Below are positions 43,709 through 51,822 of a stretch of 64,000 bases of DNA, piece after piece. Source of the DNA: Fuerstiella marisgermanici (GTDB taxonomy: Bacteria; Planctomycetota; Planctomycetia; Planctomycetales; Planctomycetaceae); NCBI RefSeq assembly GCF_001983935.1, contig NZ_CP017641.1:8110001-8174000 (forward strand), given 5' to 3'. Every line of letters begins with the position of its first letter. The first letter of the stretch is position 1. The notes beneath the pieces were generated by a model. That model ran no database searches. It was not told the origin of the DNA and saw nothing but the letters and a program-made list of their open reading frames with translations. The translations under genes were made by a program, and so were the position numbers.

Positions 43709-44470
43709 TTATCGCCGGAAGCCGTACAGGGCAATCAGGTACAGAATCTTCGAACCGGCTTTGATGGTCCCGGTGATCGTTCCGCTGATTTTGCTGGTGC
43801 CGATGCGGCGGCGGTAAGGAACCGGGATTTCTAAGGTCCGCAGCTCCGCCCTGGCCGCTTTAATCTGCATCTCCACTGTCCAGCCAAAATTGCGGTCGAC
43901 CATCTTCAAGCCGCATAAGCTTTCGTACGCGATCGCGCGGAACGGGCCGAGGTCGGTATAGCGGACACCGAAGCGAAGACGCATCAGGAAGCAGGCAAGG
44001 CGGTTTCCGTAAACGCTCTGCGGTGGCATTGCTCCGGGCTCACGTCTGCCCTGCAGCCGTGAGCCCAGGACCAATTCAGTTTGGCCATTCAGGATGGGTG
44101 CGACCAGTTGCGGAAGCAAGTCCGGATGATCGCTGTAATCGGCATCGAGAAACACGACGACTCGCGGGGCGGGGTCACCGGACAGAATCGAATGGCGAAT
44201 GTGGTCCAGTCCGGCCAGGCACGCGGCTCCGTAGCCACGATCAGGCTCTTCGACAACCGTCGCGCCTGTGTCAGCGGCAACTCGTGCCGTGCCGTCGACG
44301 GACCCATTATCAACGACGATGATTTGACCGACTTCCGGCAAGTCGCCAAGAACCAGCGGCAGCGAAGCCTCTTCGTTTAACGCCGGGATGATGACGGTAA
44401 CTGACGAAAGATCATGAGGCGATTCAGTGGTCTCAGGAGTTGTGAATGAAGTCGGCAGCGGTTCTGGCAT
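43709..44470 (-). CDS. Family 2 glycosyltransferase (dolichyl-phosphate-mannose-synthase-like)
   Basis: A 253-residue GT-A enzyme. The nucleotide-sugar site has VIIPALNEEASLP near residue 26, VDNGSVDGT near 54, and the DxD-like FLDADYSDHPDLL near 107. The acceptor/catalytic region has NFGWTVEMQIKAA, a typical WT-E motif of this subgroup, followed by VPYRRRIGTSKISG. No membrane helix is present apart from the short hydrophobic C-terminus. It probably transfers a sugar to a polyprenyl phosphate. The start has no strong ribosome-binding site. Confidence 0.87.
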   Translation of the reverse strand: MPEPLPTSFTTPETTESPHDLSSVTVIIPALNEEASLPLVLGDLPEVGQIIVVDNGSVDGTARVAADTGATVVEEPDRGYGAACLAGLDHIRHSILSGDPAPRVVVFLDADYSDHPDLLPQLVAPILNGQTELVLGSRLQGRREPGAMPPQSVYGNRLACFLMRLRFGVRYTDLGPFRAIAYESLCGLKMVDRNFGWTVEMQIKAARAELRTLEIPVPYRRRIGTSKISGTITGTIKAGSKILYLIALYGFRR

Positions 44471-44892
44471 AGTGAAAGTTTGCTGGGATAATTTGCTGGA
44501 GAAGATGGTCCGTCAAGCCGCCCCCCCAATCGACTTTCTTTCCGGTTGAAAGACTTTTCCTGTTCGAGCATAGGATACGATTCCGACGTGCCGATCAAGT
44601 CGACTGCCTGAGTGTCTGGTGACATGCGTTTTGTCTCGACCTGGCTGCTCACCCGCTGTCGTTTCCGTCGGAGGATTCACCGTTTGTTGTTGCACTGCCT
44701 TCAGCAACGCTGGCTGGTTTGTTGGCCGGCTATGGGGACTGTTTCGCGACCGGTCGGTTCTTCGCCATGTCCAACAATCAGGACATCTGGTAACATGATC
44801 GACGTCAGCAATGTAATTCGTCCCACGACACGATGCACGTAGTTGCGCGTGTGGTATCAGCAGCTTGGTCACGCGAGCCGAACAGCCCTCTC
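44471..44892. other. 422-bp stretch without a supported gene
   Basis: Open frames on both strands are rich in Arg, Cys or Trp and resemble no protein I know. It separates the glycosyltransferase gene from the anti-sigma-like gene, both on the minus strand. Confidence 0.4.
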
Positions 44893-45180
44893 TTAGAGGT
44901 TGTCGTCGTCGGTGTTTCGCTGTTCATTGTCCGCAGACACCACCAATGTCTGCAGCCGCGAACGAGAGCTTTCTGAAAGCCGTGCCGTCTGTTGGTCCAT
45001 TTCGCCGGTCACCGGCTTTGCCCGTTGAGCTGAGCTTTGAATGTTGTGTTGCAGTCGACGAAACTTTCTGCAGATACCGCACATCGACGTGTGGATCCAC
45101 ACATTCATGCGCTCGCTGAAGGTCAGCTTCCGATGAAAGGACTCGGAAACAAGTCGAGTTAGGTCGCGGCAATTCAACAT
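44893..45180 (-). CDS. Small zf-HC2-like (anti-sigma-type) protein
   Basis: A 95-residue protein, MLNCRDLTRLVSESFHRK..., with the pattern C-x(n)-H-x3-C-x2-C (WIHTSMCGICRKF), as in zinc-finger HC2 domains of anti-sigma factors. The conserved order of an early Cys (C4) in the NCRDLTRLVSES segment, a helical region and this cluster recalls short planctomycete anti-sigma-like proteins, which often end in LS-x-SR-R-QTL, as this one does (LSESSRSRLQTL). There is no membrane helix. The sigma factor gene starts 450 bp away on the other strand, so it may be controlled by this protein. The longer frame to 45207 is less likely. Confidence 0.65.
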   Translation of the reverse strand: MLNCRDLTRLVSESFHRKLTFSERMNVWIHTSMCGICRKFRRLQHNIQSSAQRAKPVTGEMDQQTARLSESSRSRLQTLVVSADNEQRNTDDDNL

Positions 45181-45630
45181 GACGGTGGCACTTTTGTGGC
45201 TACCCAAAGGTATGTGGTGCAGATCGCTTTACTGTGACCAGTCATACCTGGGACTCAGCAGTCACTGATGTTAGCGAACGTACTTCGCCGCTGAAACGGC
45301 CGGTCGTCGGTTTTCGGCGCGTTTGGACATCAGTTTTGCGGTAGACGCAGATCGATGTGGTTGCTTACTGCAATTCGTGCCACTTTTATAAAATCCGGTC
45401 GACAAGCGGTGCCATCACAACCTCGCTTGGCGTGCTTCCGTTAGAAGCGTGCATCGGCTTGTGATGTATCTCACCAAAGGCTTCGACTTCACCCCTTAAG
45501 CCCGTGAAGTCGCCGCAAAACAGGCCACAGGGTCGCTGCCCTGATGCGACCAATCCTGCTACGATCAGCCTCCCCGAGACAGGACCAGCCTGCAAAGGTC
45601 TCGGTGAAGCTGGTGGATGGGAAGTCAGAT
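45181..45630. other. Divergent intergenic region between the anti-sigma-like and sigma factor genes
   Basis: 450 bp, likely holding promoters for both genes; ECF genes are often autoregulated. I cannot identify a promoter motif reliably. Several weak hairpins are present. Confidence 0.4.
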
Positions 45631-46215
45631 ATGAATAAGAAAGATCCCGCGGCAGGCCCAGACAAATTGCCGCCCGATCAATGGGTCGGAGCCTACGGAG
45701 ACTATTTGTTCCGCTATGCCGTGTCACGATTGCGCGACCAAAACGCGGCCGAAGAAGTCGTCCAGGAAACGTTGCTCGCAGGCATCCGCTTTCAATCGCA
45801 GTTCGCAGGCAAAGGATCACAGCGTGGCTGGCTGATGGGCATTCTGAAACGCAAGATCATCGACTTCGTTCGCCGTCGAGACAAGCACGCTCGCGACAGC
45901 AAGGCGAACCCCAACGCGGATGCGACTGACGAACTGTTCAAAGAGAATGGCTTCTGGAAGAAGGGCGTGGCGACATGGTCAGCCGTTCCGGATGGAAATC
46001 TTGAATCGTCGGAACTGTGGGAGATTGTCGCCGAGTGTCTGAAACATCTGCCCGACGGACAGGCTGATGCGTTCGTGCTGAGCGTGCTGGAAGAAATGGA
46101 TTCCGACCGCATTTGCGAAGCGCTGGAGATCACTGACACGAACCTGTGGGTCCGACTGCATCGAGCACGATTGCGGCTGGCTGTCTGCGTGGGAAGCAAG
46201 TGGAACGACGAATAG
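45631..46215 (+). CDS. ECF-type RNA polymerase sigma factor
   Basis: A 194-residue sigma-70 family protein. Region 2 reads YGDYLFRYAVSRLRDQNAAEEVVQETLL, then GWLMGILKRKIIDFVRRR. Region 4 reads LKHLPDGQADAFVLSVLEE, then SDRICEALEITDTNLWVRLHRARLRL, the last part being the -35-recognising helix-turn-helix. The linker is long and contains a segment DELFKENGFWKKGVATW, typical of planctomycete ECF subgroups with this insert. ATG 45631 is preferred to the start at 45544 because it begins where the family does, after GGGAAG. Confidence 0.87.
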   Translation: MNKKDPAAGPDKLPPDQWVGAYGDYLFRYAVSRLRDQNAAEEVVQETLLAGIRFQSQFAGKGSQRGWLMGILKRKIIDFVRRRDKHARDSKANPNADATDELFKENGFWKKGVATWSAVPDGNLESSELWEIVAECLKHLPDGQADAFVLSVLEEMDSDRICEALEITDTNLWVRLHRARLRLAVCVGSKWNDE

Positions 46216-46521
46216 GACTACAGCCGGGGCTGAGAATTCGCATACGAAGCGAGCCCGTCAATCGTCAGCCAGCGTCCAGTGATGGAAGATGCACAACCAC
46301 ACGGGCGATCAGCGCCAATGTTCATTGCCGTGGCACGGAAGTTACCGTGGCAGGCCGTCTATATTCGTTCTTAGATCCGACTCAACAGCAGGGCACGAAT
46401 ACTATCCGGAAAGTATTCGCGGCAGGACAAATTCTGCTTTCAAGGGGTCCCTGAAAATGCATCGGCGTGCGGCGCGACAATGTCGCAAGTGCCAGCACGC
46501 CGAGACACCTGAACAGGACGA
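46216..46521. other. 306-bp stretch without a supported gene
   Basis: Only short open frames of Arg/Gln-rich composition are present. The sigma factor and the minus-strand HesB-like gene converge here; no convincing terminator stem was found. Confidence 0.4.
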
Positions 46522-46803
46522 CTAGGTTTTGGGGATTCCGGGAGTCGACTTCAGACGAAGGCGGCGGCCACGACCGGTTTTGGGAGCGTGCAGCGTTTCC
46601 TGACTGAGGTCTGATGCAACGGTGGGGGTCATGAGCAATGTTGGCGTGCCGGATTGCTCAATCACCTGATCATCCGGCTTGCAAACGCCTTTCCGGCATT
46701 TCACGATCCCGTCCTTATGCGTCAGCCGGAAGGCTGAGATCTCTGGTCTTTTGGATTGAATTTTCGTCAAGCGATTCCATGCGGATTTTGTGATCTTCAA
46801 CAT
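46522..46803 (-). CDS. Small IscA/HesB-like protein, function unsure
   Basis: A 93-residue protein, MLKITKSAWNRLTKIQ..., with FRLTHKDGIVKCRKGVCKPDD and then LLMTPTVASDLSQETLHAP. The start and the overall strand-helix order resemble A-type Fe-S carrier proteins, but the CxGC-x-type cysteine triad of IscA is not present in the right place (only two Cys, four residues apart). It may be a non-cluster-binding relative common in planctomycetes. ATG 46803 gives this start; the frame is open 24 codons upstream. Confidence 0.5.
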   Translation of the reverse strand: MLKITKSAWNRLTKIQSKRPEISAFRLTHKDGIVKCRKGVCKPDDQVIEQSGTPTLLMTPTVASDLSQETLHAPKTGRGRRLRLKSTPGIPKT

Positions 46804-46941
46804 TGGCGGTCTCTGTTCAATTCGAGAGTCTAAGTAAGATTGTGAGTGCGGCAGGGGCTGAACATTGAAGTTCACCCTCCGCCGATTTCGACGCGCATTG
46901 CAGCAACCAGTATGTTGTGGAAAGCAGTCCTGCTGACGTCA

Positions 46942-46977
46942 GATTCGTTCTTGATTCGTTCTTGATTCGTTGATTCG
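46942..46977. repeat. Short tandem repeat, 11-bp unit
   Basis: GATTCGTTCTT occurs twice in a row, followed by two truncated copies (GATTCGTT and GATTCG). It lies in the intergenic gap right of the IscA-like gene. Confidence 0.8.
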
Positions 46978-47079
46978 ACGCGTCCGCGAAAAGTTGTTGG
47001 CTTTGAGTCGCGCCGTTCAGAATGCCGGTGCGAGTTTCTGAAACACTGCAGTTCCAGAAGCGTCAGCGGCAAATTGTCA

Positions 47080-47343
47080 CTAATTGCGAGTTCGCTGCTC
47101 GCGAGGTTTGGCAACGTTAACTTTCAGGTTGCGACCATCCAGGTCCCGATCGTTCATTGCATCAATGGCTGACTGTGCATCGCCATCATTTGGCATCTCG
47201 ACGAAGCCGAACCCTTTTGAACGTCCGCTCTCGCGGTCTGAAACGACCGCTGCCCTGGACACGTCCCCAAATTCGCCAAAGGCGTCTTCCAGGTCAGTCG
47301 ATGAGGTCTGATAAGCAAGGTTGCCTACGTAAATATTTGTCAT
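47080..47343 (-). CDS. RRM-domain RNA-binding protein
   Basis: An 87-residue single RRM protein. RNP2 is IYVGNL (residues 4-9) and RNP1 is KGFGFVEM (near 44-51), and the fold is complete (beta-alpha-beta-beta-alpha-beta) up to RNLKVNVAKP. A short basic tail ends the protein. Such single-RRM proteins in bacteria, best known from cyanobacteria, bind RNA and are often cold-induced. It lies downstream of the cold-shock gene on the same strand and has a leader of about 130 bp after the terminator at 47.5 kb. Confidence 0.93.
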   Translation of the reverse strand: MTNIYVGNLAYQTSSTDLEDAFGEFGDVSRAAVVSDRESGRSKGFGFVEMPNDGDAQSAIDAMNDRDLDGRNLKVNVAKPREQRTRN

Positions 47344-47477
47344 GTCAATTCTCTCGTAAATGGAGGTTGTAAGAAGAAGCCAGCCGTTCCGCGAAACACC
47401 AATGCGGCGTGAAGAAAGGTCGACAACGGCGACTGTGGTTGGTTGACGCTCCGCAAAACTGCTGAGCGTTCAAATAA

Positions 47478-47511
47478 AGAGTGTGGCAGCAACTAACGGC
47501 TCCCACACTCT
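47478..47511 (-). terminator. Intrinsic terminator of the cold-shock gene
   Basis: Read on the minus strand, AGAGTGTGG and CCACACTCT form a 9-bp stem around a 16-nt loop, followed by TTATTTG. It begins 31 bp after the cold-shock stop. Confidence 0.75.
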
Positions 47512-47541
47512 GATTTTGTTCGAGTCGTGTGACTCAATGTG

Positions 47542-47736
47542 CTACAGGCTGCGTACGTTCTCCGCGCGAGGGCCTTTCGGGCCGCTGCCGACGCTGTAGG
47601 ACACGCGCTGGCCTTCCTGGAGACTCTCGAATTCGCCGTCCACGTTTGAGCAGTGGAAGAACATGTCCTGTGCTTCGTCTGTCGCGATGAAGCCGAAACC
47701 TCGGTCTGTAATTCGTTTGACTGTACCTTCTGCCAT
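47542..47736 (-). CDS. CspA-type cold-shock protein
   Basis: A 64-residue OB-fold protein. RNP1-like RGFGFIATDE and RNP2-like MFFHCSNVDGEF hold the aromatic residues for RNA/DNA binding. ATG 47736 (MAEGTVKRITD) is the proper start; the frame is open 29 codons upstream but with no conserved sequence. Neighbours are a DEAD-box helicase upstream and an RRM protein downstream on the same strand, a set that fits removal of RNA secondary structure in the cold. One residue of the usual KGFGFI motif is changed (R for K). Confidence 0.95.
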   Translation of the reverse strand: MAEGTVKRITDRGFGFIATDEAQDMFFHCSNVDGEFESLQEGQRVSYSVGSGPKGPRAENVRSL

Positions 47737-47826
47737 TATCTTCACTTCACTTTCAAGAATAGTGATCACTCGGCTGAAACGTTCGGCCTTGTGAACACAA
47801 AAAACTGTTCGTCGTTGTATCAATAG

Positions 47827-49131
47827 TTACTTCGTTGCCACCGCGGTTGGGTTTCGCGTACGACGTCGTGTGTGCCGCGAACGCCTTGCGGCGGGTTGCG
47901 CTGATGCTGTTTGTCCGTTGTCCGATTTGGGCCTGCTTTGTTTTTTCTTCGCGGCGTGCGAGCCGCTGTTGCTCGGTCGCTGAAGTGTCGTTGTGGGTTC
48001 AGAAGCTCCGTTTTCGCCGACTGGTAGTTTGTGCCCAATGAGCCGCTCGATGGCCTTCAATTCGCTGCGTTCGGCAGGTGTGCAGAAGGCGATTGCTATA
48101 CCTTCGCGACCGGCTCGGCCCGTCCGGCCGATGCGATGAACGTACGCTTCCGGTTCGCGCGGGAGGTCGAAGTTCACAACGTGAGTGATGCCTTCAATGT
48201 CGATGCCTCGTGAAGCCACGTCCGTTGCGACGAGGACAGTGATCTTCCCTTCGCGGAGGTCTGACAGTGCTCGCTCACGAGCGTTCTGAGACTTGTTTCC
48301 ATGAATAGCCGTCGCCGCGACGTCTGCGTCTCGTAGCGCCTGAGCAACGACGTTCGCACCGCGTTTGGTTCGCGTAAACACCATCGCGCGATCGACGACG
48401 GAACGTGTGAGGAGTCGCTTGAGAAGCTGATGCTTGTTGCGCGACTCCGTGTGAATCACTTCCTGAGTGATTTTCGCGACGCTGGTTTTCTTCGGCGTGA
48501 CGTTCACACCAATCGGCCGGTTCTTTAGTAGCTTCTTTGCCAGCTTCACAATCGGTGGCGCAACGGTTGCAGAAAAGAAGAGTGACTGTCGTTGCTTTGG
48601 TAACATAGAAATGATTCGATTGATGTCGGGCAGAAATCCCATATCCAGCATGCGGTCAGCTTCGTCCAGAACAAAGAACGATAAGCGTGAGAGATCTATG
48701 TGCCCCTGTGCAATCAGGTCCAACAGACGACCGGGTGTTGCGACCACAATGTGCATTCCGCGAGCCAACGCGCGGACCTGCTTGTGCTGACTGACGCCGC
48801 CGTAGATTACACAAGTTCGCAATGGCAGATACTGGCCGTACTGTGCAAAGCTGCTTTCGATCTGGCTCGCCAGTTCTCGCGTGGGGGCCAGCACAAGTGC
48901 GCGCGGCTGGTTCGGAACCGCTTTTTGGTTCTGATTACCCAGAGCATTCAGGATCGGCAATGCGAACGCTGCTGTCTTTCCTGTTCCTGTCTGAGCACAA
49001 CCGAGCACGTCGCGTTGATTGAGCGCGTGCGGAATTGTTTTCGCCTGAATGGCAGTTGGTGTTGTGTAGTTTGCTTCTCGCAGAGCCTTCGCAATCGGCT
49101 CAATCAAAGAGAGGTCTTCAAATTTCGTCAA
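47827..49131 (-). CDS. DEAD-box RNA helicase (RhlE-like)
   Basis: A 434-residue helicase. In order: Q motif (FEDLSLIEPI and PTAIQAKTIP), Walker A AQTGTGKT, PTRELASQI, DEAD as VLDEADRML, SAT motif (SATVAPPIV), then the second RecA domain with ARGIDIEG-like ASRGIDIEGI and HRIGRTGRAG. The C-terminal 75 residues are basic and disordered (HAAKKKQSRP and many Arg), as in RhlE/CsdA relatives. The start codon is TTG 49131, since no ATG or GTG fits; the N-terminus begins exactly where the family does. It probably unwinds mRNA or rRNA in the cold. Confidence 0.95.
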   Translation of the reverse strand: MTKFEDLSLIEPIAKALREANYTTPTAIQAKTIPHALNQRDVLGCAQTGTGKTAAFALPILNALGNQNQKAVPNQPRALVLAPTRELASQIESSFAQYGQYLPLRTCVIYGGVSQHKQVRALARGMHIVVATPGRLLDLIAQGHIDLSRLSFFVLDEADRMLDMGFLPDINRIISMLPKQRQSLFFSATVAPPIVKLAKKLLKNRPIGVNVTPKKTSVAKITQEVIHTESRNKHQLLKRLLTRSVVDRAMVFTRTKRGANVVAQALRDADVAATAIHGNKSQNARERALSDLREGKITVLVATDVASRGIDIEGITHVVNFDLPREPEAYVHRIGRTGRAGREGIAIAFCTPAERSELKAIERLIGHKLPVGENGASEPTTTLQRPSNSGSHAAKKKQSRPKSDNGQTASAQPAARRSRHTRRRTRNPTAVATK

Positions 49132-50429
49132 CGTAATGTTTTCTTTAACTGGTGTGTGTGTGCAGGCAGTAGTCCGCCATGCGGGAAGCTCGCCAACGGT
49201 TCGGCCTATGCGACAGCTGTCGATGCTGATGCAAATGGGTGTTCCGGTCGGACGTGCGGTCTGGGAATACGAACGCGCAGAACTTCAGGCGAGTGCGGCG
49301 ATCGCAAGTCGTCGGGAACTGCTCGCCCAGTAAGCCGCGAAGATTCAATGGCAAAGGCGCAGTTGATGCTGACGAACCCGCTATCCAACAGCTCGTAAGC
49401 TGCTCGTTTTGGAACGTCGAGGTCCGGAAGCTGGACGGGCAGGATTCGTAGCGGAGTCCTTAACCGAAAGGGGAGATCGTGAGGTTAGGGCCTCAAGATC
49501 ATCAGCTGCGATGCTGTAAGCGAGAAGAGAAAGCGTGGCCGCACTGGGCTGAATGATTGCAATTTGCAAAGAATACCTGCAGGAATGAGTTCCTTTAACT
49601 CAGCTGCACAAAGGAAATGTGCAGACAGAGTTCGCCATCAAAGTGAGGGCGTGCCGGACGATTTATTGCCCGAGCAAACAAAGAAAGTTCCGAGGATCAC
49701 CGAGTGCAAGGCGTTGCAGAACAACGCTGAGCGAAGAACGATAACTTCGATGGGTGTGCCTGAAGAGCCAGCTTGAGGTGGCCACTTCACTTGAGCGATT
49801 CATCTTCCAGGGAAGAACTGAACAGCTGAGTCAGGTCGAATCCTTGTTTCAACTAACCGTAGTATAGTCTGTAATCGGCGAGACCACAGCGCCAACTGGC
49901 CGACATGTGCGTCAAACTTCTGTCACCGTCCATAAGCCCTGCCCAGCGTGCGGATTATGAACAGCTTTTCTTTCGGCCGGAACTTTCGTTCGACGGAAGG
50001 GGCTGCTTAACACGTGGCTCTCAGAAGCCGTCCCTGTTTTACCCACTTGTTGGCCGCAGCAGTATTCTTCGTTATCACGCGGTTCTTCGCAGGAAGGGAA
50101 CACGTTAGTCGAAGCAGCGTCGAACGGATTGATGTACTTGAGCACTTCAGCCATCAAGGCCCTGCAGTCCCGCGATTCGGCTCATCACAAATCGCGGTCT
50201 TCTATTGGTGCTTGCCCCAGCTGGCACACTGCCGCCCAACAGATTGGCAAACATGAATTGGCAGCCCGATTTTATCAGACATTTTTCTGACCAATAGGAA
50301 TTGGGTGCAAACCGCAGTAGAGTAGCAGGATGAGCGAGCTCCGAGTTCCCATAGGAATTTGTGCGAACTCAAGCGATATTGGTTCACTGCCTACCTGCCC
50401 TCAATTTGCCCGCCCCCTGAGGACCTAAC
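49132..50429. other. 1.3-kb stretch without a supported gene
   Basis: I find no recognisable protein here. The open frames (for example 49564-49776 on the plus strand) lack family features, signal peptides and good ribosome-binding sites. The left end must hold the promoter and leader of the helicase, and the right end that of the DUF1552 gene. No tRNA, rRNA or common small-RNA signature such as RNase P was seen. It may hold an unknown RNA gene or a decayed gene. Confidence 0.4.
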
Positions 50430-51794
50430 ATGAATGTCTCTCGTCGCAGCTTCTTGCGAATTAATGGTGGCGCGTGTGTGCTGCCTTTCCTGCCGTCGCT
50501 TGCGTGGGCGGATGGAACGTCGGCTAAGGTCGGCAAGCCCAGCAAGAAAATGGTGATTGTTTACCTGCCCAACGGAATTGTGCGACGGTGTTTCTTTCCG
50601 GGCGAAGAAAACGCTGACGTTCCGGATTTTATCGGCAATTTCGAAGCGGACAAAATCAAAAACCAGCGGCGGTTTAAGCACAAGCCGGGTTTCTATCCGA
50701 TCGAACTGACGGAGACGATGCAGCCGCTGGCGGATCACGTGAATGATCTGTCGTTGATCACGGGACTCGACCGAACCTACAAGGACGGGCAGGATGTGCA
50801 CGCTCAGGGAGCGTCGTGTTATCTGACCAGCTTGTCTCCGGAACAGGCCACCGAGCAAGGGATCGCCCATCCCAATGGTCGGACGCTGGATCAGGTGATC
50901 GGCGATGCAGTCGGTCGCTCAACGGTGTTCAGGACTCTGGAAATCAGTTGCAACGGCTTCACAGCACCGAAGGAGCCGATCGAGTTCGACAATATTTCCT
51001 GGTACGGTCCCGGCCAAATCGCACCATCAATCCGGGAACCTCAAAAACTGTATGACCGACTGTTTCTGCGTGAAAGTTATCGCCAACACGTCGGGGATGT
51101 CACCGATTTAGTATTGGCGGATGCGAAGACATTGCATCGAAAGCTGGCCAACGAGGATCGTCATACTCTGAATGAGTTTATGGAGATGGTTCGCGGCATT
51201 GAATTGCGGATCAAAAAAATGGAACGCATGTTGTCGACAGTGGATGTGAAAGTCCCCAAAAACGAAGTGCTGCCTCGGGGTGAATACATTCGTCTGCAGA
51301 TGGACCTGATGTTGCTGGCCTTTCAGATGGGCATCACCAACATCTGCACGTTCATGCTGGGGCCGGAACGTTGGGATGCGACTTTGATGTACGAAGGTGT
51401 CTTCGACCAGCCCGTCCAGCATCACAACATGACTCATAACCAAAAAGGCGACGGCTACAAAGATCTGCAGAAGATTGACGTGTTCCATATGCAGCAGTAC
51501 GCCTATCTGATTCAGCGAATGAAAGAGATGAAAGAAACCGACGGCAGTTCGATGCTGGATAATTCGCTGGTCGCTTTCGGAGCCGGTCTGGGCGACGGTG
51601 CGACGCATCAGTATTACGATCTGCCGATGATGGTTGCCGGAAAGGCTCAGGGGCAAATCAAGCAGGGGCGGTTCATCAAATTGCCAAGCGGGACGCTGAA
51701 TTCAAATCTCTGGCTGACATTTGCCCAATTGATGGGTGTGGAGATGGACTCGTACGCCGACAGCACCGGCGTGATTTCCGACTTGTGGACATAG
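50430..51794 (+). CDS. DUF1552 secreted protein
   Basis: A 454-residue protein with a Tat signal (SRRSFLRINGGACVLPFLPS). The family DUF1552 is found mostly in planctomycetes and relatives and is related to the alkaline-phosphatase-like DUF1501 group. Conserved-looking segments are KMVIVYLPNGIVRRCFFPG near residue 37, LITGLDRTYKDGQDVHAQGA near 110, and LVAFGAGLGDGATHQYYDL near 380. Its true substrate is unknown. It is followed after 28 bp by the DUF1592 protein, its usual partner. A GAGGA site precedes ATG 50430. Confidence 0.93.
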   Translation: MNVSRRSFLRINGGACVLPFLPSLAWADGTSAKVGKPSKKMVIVYLPNGIVRRCFFPGEENADVPDFIGNFEADKIKNQRRFKHKPGFYPIELTETMQPLADHVNDLSLITGLDRTYKDGQDVHAQGASCYLTSLSPEQATEQGIAHPNGRTLDQVIGDAVGRSTVFRTLEISCNGFTAPKEPIEFDNISWYGPGQIAPSIREPQKLYDRLFLRESYRQHVGDVTDLVLADAKTLHRKLANEDRHTLNEFMEMVRGIELRIKKMERMLSTVDVKVPKNEVLPRGEYIRLQMDLMLLAFQMGITNICTFMLGPERWDATLMYEGVFDQPVQHHNMTHNQKGDGYKDLQKIDVFHMQQYAYLIQRMKEMKETDGSSMLDNSLVAFGAGLGDGATHQYYDLPMMVAGKAQGQIKQGRFIKLPSGTLNSNLWLTFAQLMGVEMDSYADSTGVISDLWT

Positions 51795-51822
51795 TCTCCA
51801 TCTGAACTTCGAAGGCCATCGA

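Noticed and set aside
49564-49776. A 70-codon gene in the long gap
   Set aside because: No ribosome-binding site, signal or recognisable family.
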